Assembly (NCBI GenBank): GCA_030538255.1 | Contig: JAUNUI010000002.1 | Span: 47,762 to 85,182 of the forward strand | DNA: 37,421 nucleotides | Source: Pelistega sp. | Lineage (GTDB): Bacteria > Pseudomonadota > Gammaproteobacteria > Burkholderiales > Burkholderiaceae_B | Direction of reading: 5' to 3' | Shown: one piece after another, positions 1 through 8,925 of the stretch | Layout: each line of letters begins with the position of its first letter | Numbering within the stretch: position 1 is the first letter of the stretch | Program-made: the position numbers and the translations under genes | Notes under the pieces: model-generated | Seen by the model: only the letters and a program-made list of their open reading frames with translations | Database searches by the model: none | Told to the model about the DNA's origin: nothing

Positions 1-104
1 CTGGATAAGACCAGCAAAAGACACCACCGTTCTGCTCTGGATAAGACCAGCAAAAGACACCGCCGCTCTTCTGCACCAGACAGGACTTACAAAAGACACC
101 GACT
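1..104. repeat. 36-bp tandem repeat downstream of yggS
   Basis: Two near-identical 36-bp units start at positions 1 and 37; both begin CTGGATAAGACCAGCAAAAG and continue ACACC. A third, more diverged copy (about 73-104) keeps the ACAAAAGACACCG core. The array is cut by the window start, so its full size is unknown. It lies directly after the yggS stop codon. There is no spacer between units, so this is a minisatellite and not a CRISPR. Confidence 0.85.
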
Positions 105-789
105 AGGTATAATCTCGCGCGCCGAAAATTGCTGAGCCGATGCGCAGTTCGGTTGAACCCTCGGCAATCGCCAAATCATAGTCAGCACTCATACCCATGG
201 AGAGTGTGGCAAGCTCTAATCCCGTGGCTTGGCGCGCCTGCTCTGCTAAGTCACGCAAGCGCTTAAAGCAATCGCGCACCACCACTGGGTCTTGACTATT
301 CTCGGCGATGGTCATGAAGCCCTTCAGTCGTAAGGTATCCAGGCCTTGAATCTGCTGGATAAAATCGAGCACCTCTTCTGGTGGCATACCACTCTTGCTA
401 GCCTCGCTACTGGTCTTCACTTGAATTAAGGCATCAATGCTACGCCCTTCCAATTGCAGACGTCGGTCTAAGGTTTGCGCCAAATCTAAACGGTCTAAGG
501 ATTGGATTTCACTGGCGTACTTAGCGACTTCTTTGGCTTTATTCGTCTGTAAGTAACCAATCAGTACCCATTGCAGCGGTAGGTGAGCTAAGGCTTGAGC
601 TTTTTCCTTAAGCTCCTGCGCCTTATTTTCGCCAAATCGCAACAAGCCAAGCTCACTTGCTTGGGCAATCACTTCACTAGGAAAGGTCTTACTCACGGGC
701 AAGACCCGCACACTTTCAGGGTCTCGACCATGCTTAATACAACTGGCCTTAACATCGGCAAGAACCTGTTCAATGCGTTGCTTTAACAT
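103..789 (-). CDS. yggS: YggS/PROSC-family pyridoxal-phosphate homeostasis protein
   Basis: A 228-residue cytoplasmic PLP-binding protein of the YggS/PLPBP family. These proteins buffer PLP and affect amino-acid and vitamin B6 balance, with no established catalytic activity. The expected PLP lysine is K34 in the VSK motif. GENKAQEL, IGYLQTNKAK and the C-terminal LSMGMSADYDLAI and GSTELRIGSAIFG segments are all family signatures. Length is normal for the family. The ATG has AGGA about 9 bases upstream. It is a single minus-strand gene, divergent from the thioesterase gene at 1279 across a repeat-filled spacer. Identification is firm; no defects are seen. Confidence 0.96.
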   Translation of the reverse strand: MLKQRIEQVLADVKASCIKHGRDPESVRVLPVSKTFPSEVIAQASELGLLRFGENKAQELKEKAQALAHLPLQWVLIGYLQTNKAKEVAKYASEIQSLDRLDLAQTLDRRLQLEGRSIDALIQVKTSSEASKSGMPPEEVLDFIQQIQGLDTLRLKGFMTIAENSQDPVVVRDCFKRLRDLAEQARQATGLELATLSMGMSADYDLAIAEGSTELRIGSAIFGARDYT

Positions 790-1278
790 ATTTCATTCCT
801 ACATGAATAAGTGATATACCGCGAATGCTGTCGGGTGTTTGTGCTGAGCGGGAATAAGTAAGGACTTAAACCACAAAGCGACTATTCTCTGCTTAAGGAG
901 AAGACGGTAGATTTAGAAACAGGATTGCCGTTCAAGCCGACTATTCTCTGCTTAAGGAGAAGACTCATTGTTGGCGGATAAATATTGCCCGATTGTCAAG
1001 ACTAATCCCTGCTTAAGGAGAAGACTCGTTGTTAGCGGATAAATATTTCCCGATCGTCAAAACCATTCCCTGCTTAAGGAGAAGACTCTTTATATGCATT
1101 ATTATAACCACCACTTGCTTATAAACCCTTTTGCGTCGGCATCACCTTGACACATGAGGCTAAAAAGCAAACTCGTGATTCCATTATAAACCCACTATAT
1201 ATCGCTAAGTACTAATTATGATTGAATATTTTACTGAAAATGACCTAAAATTGACTTTTATATTGACTTTAGAGCATC
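790..1278. other. Intergenic region with 60-bp spaced repeats
   Basis: This 489-bp spacer separates divergent yggS and the thioesterase gene, so it must carry both promoters. Its centre (875-1086) holds four regularly spaced repeats, listed separately. The part from about 1090 to 1278 is AT-rich and probably contains the thioesterase promoter, but I see no clear -35/-10 pair. No gene is supported here. Confidence 0.7.
875..1086. repeat. Four regularly spaced 26-28 bp repeats, about 60-bp period
   Basis: Four copies end at 905, 964, 1025 and 1086, giving periods of 59, 61 and 61 bp. All share an exact 17-base core CTGCTTAAGGAGAAGAC preceded by a variable GACTATTC-like part. TTCTC and GAGAA flanking TGCTTAAG can pair in the first two copies. 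The intervening segments are 31-34 bp. The first differs from the others, but the second and third are clearly homologous, differing at only a few bases. The geometry imitates a small CRISPR array, yet related 'spacers', a decaying 5' half of the repeat and no cas genes favour a tandemly duplicated 60-bp unit. Confidence 0.85.
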
Positions 1279-1791
1279 ATGATTAATGACAAGCAGCATC
1301 AGGCCACGATGACGATTTTAATGACCCCTGATATGGCCAACTTCGCGGGTAATGTGCATGGGGGCACGATCCTCAAGTATCTTGACCAAGTCGCCTATGC
1401 CTGTGCGAGTCGCTATGCGGGTTCTTACGTCGTCACGTTATCGGTGGATCAGGTGATGTTTCGTCAACCCATCCATGTGGGTGAACTCGTTACCTTCTAT
1501 GCTTCAGTGAACTATACGGGCACGACCTCCATGGAAATTGGCATTAAGGTGGTGACTGAGAATATCTCTAAGCGCTTTGTACGCCATACCAATAGCTGTT
1601 ATTTCACCATGATTGCCGTGGATGAGAATCGCAAACCTACAGCAGTACCGCGTTGGGAGCCTTCAACACCTGAAGAGAAGAAGCGTTACGAAGCAGCCCA
1701 GATTCGTCGTCAACTGCGTCATGAGATGGAGAAGCGCTACGAGGCCATTGGTCAGAATACAACAGAGGAAACCGCGACGAGCAAGCAGTAA
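1279..1791 (+). CDS. Hotdog-fold acyl-CoA thioesterase (YciA/BACH-like)
   Basis: A 170-residue single-hotdog acyl-CoA thioesterase, expected to hydrolyse acyl-CoA to free acid and CoA in the cytoplasm. The hotdog helix motif NVHGGTILKYLDQVAYACA at about residues 25-43 contains the HGG and following Asp typical of the cytosolic acyl-CoA thioester hydrolase group. SVDQVMFRQPIHVGELV and the later hydrophobic strands complete the fold. The C-terminal 45 residues are charged and helical, common in this family. The start has only a weak Shine-Dalgarno (TAGAG). A second thioesterase, tesB, follows after 250 bp, so the two may serve a common acyl-CoA turnover role, but they are not clearly one operon. 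The family is confident; chain-length preference cannot be read. Confidence 0.88.
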   Translation: MINDKQHQATMTILMTPDMANFAGNVHGGTILKYLDQVAYACASRYAGSYVVTLSVDQVMFRQPIHVGELVTFYASVNYTGTTSMEIGIKVVTENISKRFVRHTNSCYFTMIAVDENRKPTAVPRWEPSTPEEKKRYEAAQIRRQLRHEMEKRYEAIGQNTTEETATSKQ

Positions 1792-2043
1792 TCTCAGTCA
1801 CTCTTGAATCGCTATTGATTCACTCAGGCGATTATCTGCTGCCTATATTAGCGGCGGTAATCGCTGTAGCAATATCTATAGTCATCACTGCTGTAATCAC
1901 TGTAGTCAGCCTGTCGTACTTATGCTGTATGCTCTAAGAAAACTGTTGTAAACCATTATTTTATCTAGTCGATAAGTTTCTTTGCCCTTACGTTATATTG
2001 CTCTTTCTGCATTGTCGTTATGCATTGATTCTTCACCCTTGCT
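1792..2043. other. Intergenic spacer with degenerate 15-bp-like repeats
   Basis: The 252-bp gap between the two thioesterase genes contains loosely repeated words of the type GTAATCGCTGTAG / GTAATCACTGTAG at roughly 1850-1910, reminiscent of the clearer 15-bp array at 19141-19305. No convincing terminator or small gene is seen. Confidence 0.5.
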
Positions 2044-2928
2044 ATGAATGCCACCTTAAATCGCTTAATTAAACAACTTTCTCTTGAACCCGTGACCACC
2101 GATATTTTCTTAGGTGAGAGCACGGATATGCTGCATACTGGTCGCATCTTCGGCGGACAAGTGCTAGGACAAGCCTTAATGGCCGCCTCACTAACCGTGG
2201 TACCTGAGCGCCATGTACACTCTATGCATTGCTACTTTATTCGTCCTGGTGATGTGAATTTACCCGTTCGCTATGAGGTAGAACGTGTCCGCGATGGCGG
2301 CAGCTTCTCTATGCGCCGCGTCACGGCGTACCAAGAAGACAAACATATCTTCACCTTATCGGCGAGTTTTCAGGTTGAAGAAGCGGGATTTGACCATCAG
2401 GACGCTATGCCACAAGTGCCAGGGCCAGAACATTTCTTAAGCGAAGCAGACTTAGTGCGTCAATATGCGCATATCCTGCCCAAGGGTTTAAGTCAACGTT
2501 TCTTGGTCGACGGCAATCCGATAGAAATCCGCACCAGCAATCCACAGCAATATTTTGTTCCAGGCCACTATGAGCCGAGTTGCTTTATGTGGTTTCGTGC
2601 GAATGGCCAGATGCCCGATAATCCCCTCGCGCACAAAGCCATGCTCGCTTATATGAGCGACTTTTACTTATTATTCACCACATTATTACCGCATGAGCAG
2701 GTGCCTTTTGATAAAAATATGCAGATGGCTAGCCTTGACCATACGCTCTGGTTTCACCGCCCGATTAATATGAGTGAGTGGAATTTATTTTGTGTAGAGT
2801 CCCCAAATGCGATTAGCGCTCGTGGCCTATCGTTCGCCCGAGTCTATAACCAGAGAGGTGAGCTGCTCGCGACCGCCGCGCAGGAAGGCCTTATTCGCAA
2901 TGTCGCCCGCTTTCCGAGCACATCGTGA
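2044..2928 (+). CDS. tesB: Acyl-CoA thioesterase II (TesB)
   Basis: A 294-residue double-hotdog acyl-CoA thioesterase II that cleaves medium- and long-chain acyl-CoAs. GRIFGGQVLGQALMAA (residues 33-48) is the N-terminal hotdog signature, and LDHTLWFHRP (231-240) and AQEGLIR (279-285) mark the second domain. By eye against E. coli TesB, the catalytic triad maps to D206, S230 (Thr in E. coli) and Q280; the Thr-to-Ser change is conservative. The ATG lacks a strong Shine-Dalgarno. The stop codon overlaps the GTG start of the following glycosyltransferase, implying translational coupling of otherwise unrelated functions. Length and motifs make this a firm call. Confidence 0.95.
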   Translation: MNATLNRLIKQLSLEPVTTDIFLGESTDMLHTGRIFGGQVLGQALMAASLTVVPERHVHSMHCYFIRPGDVNLPVRYEVERVRDGGSFSMRRVTAYQEDKHIFTLSASFQVEEAGFDHQDAMPQVPGPEHFLSEADLVRQYAHILPKGLSQRFLVDGNPIEIRTSNPQQYFVPGHYEPSCFMWFRANGQMPDNPLAHKAMLAYMSDFYLLFTTLLPHEQVPFDKNMQMASLDHTLWFHRPINMSEWNLFCVESPNAISARGLSFARVYNQRGELLATAAQEGLIRNVARFPSTS

Positions 2929-4052
2929 AAATCCTCTACACGAATTTCCTCAAAGGCAATGGTGGCGGTCACGTCACCTATATTATCAATCTCCTTAAAA
3001 TCCTTAGCCTGCACCATGAGTGCCATGTAGCTAGCCCTGAAAGCAGCCGCTTATATCGCTTTGCGCAAGAGATGCCGGGCGTGCGTTCCATCGCCCAATC
3101 CTTTCATTCGCGCTTGCCCTTAATGTGTGCTGAGATCAAGCAGATTCGTGCACTGCTCAAGCGCGAGCGCTATGATATTGTGCATGTTAATGGCTCTGCC
3201 GACCATCGTCACTTAGTCTTAGCCTGTTTAGGTTTAAAGCACCGCCCCAAAATTGTCTTTACCAAGCACAATGATCATCGCTTAAAGAGTTTTGGCAATC
3301 GGATGCGTGCTTTAGGGACCGATAGCGTCATCGCCGTCAGTCAATATGTCCTTTCTCTCTTTCAGGGCACCGCCTACCAAGGCATACCGATACGCGTGGT
3401 TTATCATGGGGTCGATACGGATTATTTTGCCCCTTGCCAAGATCAGTCTTTTCGTGATCAGCAACGTCAGTCACTGGTGGGGCCCGAACATGCCAAGCTC
3501 ATCTTAATTGGCAGCTCTGGGGGCACTGATTATGAAAAAGGCTGGTTGGAAATGGTCGAGGCGGTCTCACTTTTACCCCAAGAACAACGTCAACAATGTC
3601 GCATTATTGTCGCTGGCGATTACCCAGACCCGCAGAAAATTCAAGTCTTAGTCGACCTGGGTATGCAGGAGTCCGTGATTTTCCCTGGCTTACTCGATGA
3701 TGTGCGCCCTCTCTTATTAGCCTGTGATATTGGCTTTGTTTTATCACACAAAGAAGCGCTCTCATTCGCCTGCCGCGAATCCATGGCGCTTGGTTTGCCG
3801 ACAATTGTCAGCGATGCAGGGGGCTTACCTGAAAATATTCGCCATCAAGACAATGGTTGGATCGTGCCCGTGAAGAATCCGCAAGCCTTAGCGCAACTAC
3901 TGGAGACGATTTTGCCGAATCACCTCTTACGCCAAGAAACTGGCCAAGCTGCACGCAAAACAGCAGAAAATGAGTTTAATTTAAGGCTTTTCACACAAAA
4001 CACCCTCTTATGCTATGATGAAGTATTACAGCACAAGCGTCATTCAAGGTAA
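2925..4052 (+). CDS. GT4-family glycosyltransferase
   Basis: A 375-residue cytoplasmic or membrane-associated glycosyltransferase of the GT-B fold, family GT4. The N-terminal acceptor half contains GGGHVTYIINLLKIL, the glycine-rich loop typical of GT4 enzymes. VYHGVDTDYF (about 164-173) is the linker motif. The C-terminal nucleotide-sugar half has GLLDDVRPLLLACDIGF and the EALSFACRESMALGLPTIVS segment, which holds the E-x7-E-type donor-binding motif. It starts at GTG overlapping the tesB stop by 4 bases. The NodB-type deacetylase 70 bp downstream suggests a joint role in making or modifying a surface glycan, LPS or capsule sugar. Donor and acceptor cannot be predicted. Confidence 0.9.
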   Translation: MKILYTNFLKGNGGGHVTYIINLLKILSLHHECHVASPESSRLYRFAQEMPGVRSIAQSFHSRLPLMCAEIKQIRALLKRERYDIVHVNGSADHRHLVLACLGLKHRPKIVFTKHNDHRLKSFGNRMRALGTDSVIAVSQYVLSLFQGTAYQGIPIRVVYHGVDTDYFAPCQDQSFRDQQRQSLVGPEHAKLILIGSSGGTDYEKGWLEMVEAVSLLPQEQRQQCRIIVAGDYPDPQKIQVLVDLGMQESVIFPGLLDDVRPLLLACDIGFVLSHKEALSFACRESMALGLPTIVSDAGGLPENIRHQDNGWIVPVKNPQALAQLLETILPNHLLRQETGQAARKTAENEFNLRLFTQNTLLCYDEVLQHKRHSR

Positions 4053-4122
4053 TTTTACGGATGCTAAGATTATTATTTTCCTTGGTATCATGGCCTAATA
4101 CTGTTACAGCATTACACAACTC

Positions 4123-4872
4123 ATGATGATTCCCATACTGATGTATCACCAGATTGCCGCTATGCCCCCTAAGGGCACGCCTTATCGCGGCCTCAGTGTT
4201 CCCCCCGAGAAATTCCGTGCGCAGATGCGCTGGCTCAAGCGCCTTGGCTATCAAGGCCTCAGCATGCGCGATTTAGAGCCCTATCTACGTGGAGAGAAGC
4301 GTGGACGCGTAGTTGGCATTACTTTCGATGATGGTTATACGAATGTCCTCGAGAATGCCTTACCCGTACTACAAGAATGCGGTTTTACCTCAACTACTTA
4401 TTTTGTCGCGGGGCATGCACCTGGCCATAATTACTGGGATCAAGAAAAAGGTGTCCCTCGCTCTGAATTAATGAGCATCAGCCAGATTGAGCTCTGGCGC
4501 GATGGTGGCCAAGAGATTGGCTCACATGCCTTAGATCATGTGCACCTGGCCCAATTGCCGATTGAACAAGCCGAACACCAAATTAAAGAATCTAAGCGTA
4601 TTCTTGAAGCACTTTACCAAGTGCCTGTCACCGCCTTCTGTTACCCTTACGGTGACTGCAATGAGGCGGTATTTGCCCTCACCCACAAGGCGGGGTATAC
4701 CAATGCCACAACCATTGAACGTGGTTTAGTTTTGCCCACTGACGATTTATATCGTCTGCCACGCGTTACTATCGCTGGCTCATTAGATTTATTTTCCTTT
4801 TTCATGAAAGTGCTCACCAAGAAAGAGCACCGCCACCGCCTTAAAAAACAAGCAAACGACGGAGTTTACTAA
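4123..4872 (+). CDS. Polysaccharide deacetylase (NodB homology, CE4)
   Basis: A 249-residue carbohydrate esterase family 4 protein that would remove N-acetyl groups from an amino-sugar polymer or lipid-linked glycan. Motif 1 is TFDDGY with D69 and D70. Motif 2 is SHALDHVHL, giving the metal-binding H135-x3-H139. CYPYG is motif 3. No signal peptide is visible, so it probably acts in the cytoplasm or at the inner membrane face, as in LPS or capsule assembly. The start ATG at 4123 has no strong Shine-Dalgarno; the adjacent ATG at 4126 is equally possible. It sits 70 bp after the glycosyltransferase and 9 bp before the CNNM-type gene, so these probably share a transcript. Confidence 0.92.
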   Translation: MMIPILMYHQIAAMPPKGTPYRGLSVPPEKFRAQMRWLKRLGYQGLSMRDLEPYLRGEKRGRVVGITFDDGYTNVLENALPVLQECGFTSTTYFVAGHAPGHNYWDQEKGVPRSELMSISQIELWRDGGQEIGSHALDHVHLAQLPIEQAEHQIKESKRILEALYQVPVTAFCYPYGDCNEAVFALTHKAGYTNATTIERGLVLPTDDLYRLPRVTIAGSLDLFSFFMKVLTKKEHRHRLKKQANDGVY

Positions 4873-4881
4873 GACAACATC

Positions 4882-6192
4882 ATGGTTGATTTACTCATTA
4901 TTCTTGGCTTAATTTTAGTCAACGGCCTTTTTGCCATGTCTGAAATTGCCGTAGTGTCCTCTAAGCGTCTACGACTTCAAAAACAAGCCGACGGAGGTAG
5001 CGCCTCAGCTGCCGCAGCGGTGAAACTGGTCGACAGCCCAAGCCGCTTCTTATCGACCGTACAAATTGGTATTACTCTTATCGGTATTTTTAACGGCGCT
5101 TTCGGTGAGGCCTCTCTGGTACAACGCTTAGCCCCTGCATTAGAGCCTATGCTCGGTGCCGCCTCCTACCAAGTCGCCTTAGCGATTGTGGTGATTGGTA
5201 TTACCTTTGCCTCCTTGATTTTTGGCGAATTAGTGCCTAAGCGTATCGCCATGCAATACCCAGAGCGTGTGGCGACCTTGATTGCGATTCCGATGTCGTT
5301 CTTATCGCGTATTGTGTCCCCTTTCGTCTTAGTTCTCTCCTTCACCACGGATTTAATATTGCGTCTCTTACGCCTGCATGATGGCAAGGGCGATGCGCTG
5401 ACCGAGGAAGATATTAGCGGCATGCTCAGCGAAGGCGCCACGGCTGGCCTCTTCGAAAAAACTGAACACGATATTGTGGCTCGCGCGCTACGCCTTGACG
5501 ACCGCCATATTGCCTCGATTATGACACCGCGCTCTGAAGTGGATTATTTGGATATTAACGATCCGATTGAGACCACCCTGATGACCATCGCTGACAGTCC
5601 CTATTCACGCTTCCCTGTGTGTGAGAATGAGTTGGATAATGTGATTGGTATCTTGGATGCTGGCACCCTATTTGAACAACAGATCCGTGGTCAAGAAATT
5701 AATCTGCGTGCTCTGGCGAAACCGGCGAAATTCGTGCCAGAAACCATTAGTGCCATGGACCTGTTAGAGACCCTGCAAGAAAACCGTTCTGAGATTGCCG
5801 TGGTAATTAATGAGTATGGCGAGGTTGAAGGCGTCGTGACCTTACGTGATATTCTTAAAGTGCTTGTGGGTCATAGCATTCCGACCAATGAAAACCAACC
5901 CTCTGATGCGGTACAACGTAAAGACGGCTCATGGCTGATTGAGGGTAGCATGACCCTAGACCGTTTCCGTGAAGTCTTCCATAAACAGTTTCAATTTCCT
6001 GATGAGGAAGACGAGAACTATCACACCATCGCTGGCTTTGTTATGCATCAGCTAGGACATATTCCGACTGAGGCGGAGAGCTTCGAGTGGAATGAGTTCT
6101 ATATTGAAGTGATGGATATGGATAAACACCGCATCGACCGCCTCTTAGTGAAAATCATGGGTGACGAGGGTGAAGACGGCACGGATGCCTAA
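4882..6192 (+). CDS. CNNM/CorC-type membrane protein (hemolysin family, YtfL/PaeA-like)
   Basis: A 436-residue inner-membrane protein of the UPF0053 (CNNM/HlyC/CorC) family. The N-terminal DUF21 membrane domain (about residues 1-175) begins with hydrophobic LLIILGLILVNGLFAMSEIA. Two CBS domains follow (about 205-330), the first opening with MTPRSEVDYLDI, and the C-terminal CorC/HlyC domain (about 340-425) carries ETISAMDLLE upstream and GVVTLRDIL at the CBS2 end. Relatives are linked to divalent cation homeostasis, and YtfL/PaeA of enterobacteria to polyamine export; which applies here cannot be decided. It lies 9 bp after the deacetylase and is convergent with the Lrp-type regulator. Confidence 0.9.
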   Translation: MVDLLIILGLILVNGLFAMSEIAVVSSKRLRLQKQADGGSASAAAAVKLVDSPSRFLSTVQIGITLIGIFNGAFGEASLVQRLAPALEPMLGAASYQVALAIVVIGITFASLIFGELVPKRIAMQYPERVATLIAIPMSFLSRIVSPFVLVLSFTTDLILRLLRLHDGKGDALTEEDISGMLSEGATAGLFEKTEHDIVARALRLDDRHIASIMTPRSEVDYLDINDPIETTLMTIADSPYSRFPVCENELDNVIGILDAGTLFEQQIRGQEINLRALAKPAKFVPETISAMDLLETLQENRSEIAVVINEYGEVEGVVTLRDILKVLVGHSIPTNENQPSDAVQRKDGSWLIEGSMTLDRFREVFHKQFQFPDEEDENYHTIAGFVMHQLGHIPTEAESFEWNEFYIEVMDMDKHRIDRLLVKIMGDEGEDGTDA

Positions 6193-6230
6193 GCCGGTAC
6201 GAGAGAACGAAAAGCCTAGCTGAATTGAGC

Positions 6231-6710
6231 TTATTCTTCCGCGTCTAGCAAATTATTCACCCGCGTCTCAAACTTACTACGGTGAATTGAGAAAAAGGTC
6301 CTGACATTGCGCACATGATGAGTCGCGGTGAATAAGCGCCCGACTAAGTCATGATAGGCTGGCATATCCGAGACCTGCAGAATCAAGACAAAATCAGGAC
6401 CGCTGGAGACTCGATAGCATTGCAGAATGGCCTCCTCATTCACCACTAAGCGCTCAAACTGAATAAACACCTCATTCGATTGTTGGCTCAGATTAATCTC
6501 CACAATCGCCGTTAAGCTAGGCGAGATTTTATCACCATCCAATAAAGCCACTTGCTTACGAATAATCCCCTGCTCTTGTAAGTGCCGCACTCGACGCAAA
6601 CACGTCGGCGCCGAGGCAAACACGCGCTCGGCCAATTGTTGATTGGTCAATGAGGCATCCTCTTGCAATTGTTGTAAGATGCGACGGTCTAAATCGTCCA
6701 GTTCAAGCAT
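6231..6710 (-). CDS. Lrp/AsnC-family transcriptional regulator
   Basis: A 159-residue regulator with the N-terminal winged helix-turn-helix of Lrp/AsnC (LDDLDRRILQQLQEDASLTN, residues 3-22, then NQQLAERV and APTCLRRVRHLQEQGII). A RAM ligand-binding domain occupies about residues 65-145 (CYRVSSGPDFVLILQV). These proteins form octamers that sense amino acids and often control a divergent neighbour. AAGGAGA lies about 8 bases before the ATG. It is divergent from glmS across 363 bp containing a perfect AT-rich palindrome (6913-6925), so glmS or its own gene may be targets; this is inference. The effector amino acid is not predictable. Confidence 0.93.
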   Translation of the reverse strand: MLELDDLDRRILQQLQEDASLTNQQLAERVFASAPTCLRRVRHLQEQGIIRKQVALLDGDKISPSLTAIVEINLSQQSNEVFIQFERLVVNEEAILQCYRVSSGPDFVLILQVSDMPAYHDLVGRLFTATHHVRNVRTFFSIHRSKFETRVNNLLDAEE

Positions 6711-7073
6711 TCTTATTCTCCTTTACGCACGATGCAGTATTCCGCATCACTTCTTTACCCTAACCCTATTTATTCCTCGTGTAGCTTTTCACGAGTCCTG
6801 CATTCACGAGCCTTGCTTTAGCGGAGTGTTGTTTTTTAAGTCGTACGCCATTTAAAAAAGCTCAGCTTGCCATAAAAACAGTCCCTTTTTAAACCTTCGA
6901 GCACGCCATTATGAAATTAAATTTCAAATAAAAGCAAATATTTTTAATTATATTCTACAAGTCACATGAGTGCAATTTATTTACATTTTCTTAATAAAAA
7001 TTGATATTAAATTTCTAGCAATTCATGCAAAATAGCAGCGTTACATATATTTTTATTCCTGGAGTTTACGCTT
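6711..7073. other. Divergent lrp-like / glmS promoter region
   Basis: This 363-bp spacer becomes strongly AT-rich from about 6900 to 7050, as expected for promoters and Lrp-type binding. No small gene and no glmS ribozyme fold are evident. A GGAG Shine-Dalgarno at 7061-7064 serves glmS. Confidence 0.6.
6913..6925. promoter_or_regulatory. AT-rich palindrome, possible Lrp-type operator
   Basis: The 13-base sequence GAAATTAAATTTC is a perfect dyad (6+1+6) located between the divergent regulator gene and glmS. Lrp/AsnC proteins bind AT-rich dyads, so this is a reasonable operator candidate. In AT-rich DNA such a dyad could also occur by chance. Confidence 0.35.
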
Positions 7074-8906
7074 ATGTGTGGAATTGTTGGTGCTGTTGCG
7101 CAACGTGATATTACCCCTATCTTGGTCGAAGGCCTTAAGCGCCTTGAGTATCGTGGTTACGATTCTTGCGGTGTTGCAGTTTATAAGGACGGTAATTTGG
7201 TGCGCACCCGTAGTACGCGTCGTGTGGCGGAATTAGATGCACAGATTCAAGCCGATGATGTGCATGGTTTTACGGGTATTGCACATACACGTTGGGCCAC
7301 CCATGGTGCACCAGAAACCTTCAACGCGCACCCTCACTTCTCTGGCCAAGACAAGGGCGAGCCACGTATCGCACTGGTGCATAATGGCATTATTGAGAAC
7401 TACGAAGAACTGCGTGAAGAACTCCAGAAGCAGGGCTTTGTCTTTGAAAGCCAGACAGATACCGAAGTGATTGCCCACCTCATCAATCACTTGTATAACG
7501 GCGACCTATTTGATGCGGTTCAACAAGCGGTGACACGTCTTGAAGGTGCGTATGCGATTGCGGTATTCTGCCGTGATGAACCACACCGTGTGGTTGGTGC
7601 TCGCCAAGGTTCACCTCTCGTGATTGGCTTAGGCAATAATGAGAATTTCTTGGCTTCTGACGCCTTAGCCTTAGCGGGCAGCACCGATCAAATTATCTAC
7701 TTGGAAGATGGTGATATTGCTGACTTGCAATTGTCTAATGTGTGGATTGTCGATCGTGATTTACAAGCAGTCGAACGCAAGGTGCATACGGTGAATGCTT
7801 ACACAGCTGCGGCTGATTTAGGTCCTTATCGCCACTATATGCAGAAAGAGATTTTTGAGCAACCTCGCGCGGTCGGCGATACCCTACAAGATATTGAAGT
7901 CATTAGCCCGGAGCTGTTTGGCGAAGGCGCTGCTGCGGTCTTTAGAGAGATTGATAATATTCTTATCTTGGCCTGCGGCACCTCTTACTATGCGGGCATG
8001 ACCGCACGTTATTGGATTGAATCGATTGCTAAGATTCCTGTCAATGTGGAAGTCGCTAGCGAATACCGCTATCGTGACTCAGTACCAAATCCGAAAACTC
8101 TCGTCGTCACCATCTCACAATCAGGCGAGACGGCGGATACCTTGGCCGCCTTAAAGCACGCGCGCTCTTTAGGCATGCACAACACACTGACCATATGTAA
8201 TGTGCAGAGCAGCGCCATGGTGCGCGAATGTAAGTTGAACTATATTACCCGTGCAGGCGTAGAGATTGGCGTCGCATCGACTAAGGCCTTCACCACCCAA
8301 TTAGTCGGTCTCTTCCTCCTAACCCTCGCTCTCGCTAAGGTAAAAGGCCAATTAAGCGAAGCACGCGAAGTCGCTTATATTAAAGAACTGCGCCATTTAC
8401 CCGTAGCATTAAGCGCTACACTTGCCCTTGAGCCACAAGTCATGGACTGGGCTGATAAGTTCGTACCGAAAGAGAACGCCCTCTTCTTAGGTCGTGGTAT
8501 GCACTACCCTATCGCCCTAGAAGGCGCTTTAAAGCTAAAAGAAATTAGCTATATTCATGCTGAAGCCTATCCTGCCGGGGAACTTAAGCATGGCCCATTA
8601 GCCTTAGTGACCGATGCCATGCCGGTGGTGGTGATTGCGCCGAAAGATGAGTTATTGGAAAAATTAAAGTCGAATATGCAAGAAGTGCGTGCGCGTGGCG
8701 GTGAGTTGTATGTCTTCGCCGATGCCGACACGCAAATCAAGGGTAGCGAAGGCATCCACGTGATTCGCATGCCAGAGCACTATGGTAAATTATCACCAAT
8801 TCTGCATACGGTTACTCTGCAGTTATTGTCGTATCATACCGCGGTGCAACGTGGTACGGATGTGGATAAGCCGAGGAACTTGGCTAAGAGTGTGACGGTG
8901 GAGTAG
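7074..8906 (+). CDS. glmS: Glutamine-fructose-6-phosphate aminotransferase GlmS
   Basis: A 610-residue cytoplasmic enzyme making glucosamine-6-phosphate from fructose-6-phosphate and glutamine, the first step to UDP-GlcNAc for peptidoglycan and LPS. It begins [10 protein letters not shown]; the Cys after Met is the glutaminase nucleophile (class II amidotransferase domain, about 1-220). Two SIS sugar-isomerase domains follow (about 290-600), with [21 protein letters not shown] and [20 protein letters not shown] as phosphosugar-binding motifs. The C-terminus [11 protein letters not shown] is the conserved catalytic tail. Length matches E. coli GlmS. GGAG is 9 bases before the ATG. It is convergent with the pentapeptide gene after only 19 bp. 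Confidence 0.98.
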   Translation: MCGIVGAVAQRDITPILVEGLKRLEYRGYDSCGVAVYKDGNLVRTRSTRRVAELDAQIQADDVHGFTGIAHTRWATHGAPETFNAHPHFSGQDKGEPRIALVHNGIIENYEELREELQKQGFVFESQTDTEVIAHLINHLYNGDLFDAVQQAVTRLEGAYAIAVFCRDEPHRVVGARQGSPLVIGLGNNENFLASDALALAGSTDQIIYLEDGDIADLQLSNVWIVDRDLQAVERKVHTVNAYTAAADLGPYRHYMQKEIFEQPRAVGDTLQDIEVISPELFGEGAAAVFREIDNILILACGTSYYAGMTARYWIESIAKIPVNVEVASEYRYRDSVPNPKTLVVTISQSGETADTLAALKHARSLGMHNTLTICNVQSSAMVRECKLNYITRAGVEIGVASTKAFTTQLVGLFLLTLALAKVKGQLSEAREVAYIKELRHLPVALSATLALEPQVMDWADKFVPKENALFLGRGMHYPIALEGALKLKEISYIHAEAYPAGELKHGPLALVTDAMPVVVIAPKDELLEKLKSNMQEVRARGGELYVFADADTQIKGSEGIHVIRMPEHYGKLSPILHTVTLQLLSYHTAVQRGTDVDKPRNLAKSVTVE

Positions 8907-8925
8907 TTTGTGATGCGCAAGCGGA

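Noticed and set aside
875-1086. True CRISPR array
   Set aside because: Repeat spacing fits, but two of the three intervals are homologous, the 5' half of the repeat decays, and no cas gene is in the window. Kept as a repeat with CRISPR-like geometry.
6711-7073. glmS ribozyme upstream of glmS
   Set aside because: The region is AT-rich without the pseudoknot core, and that ribozyme is known from Gram-positive bacteria.
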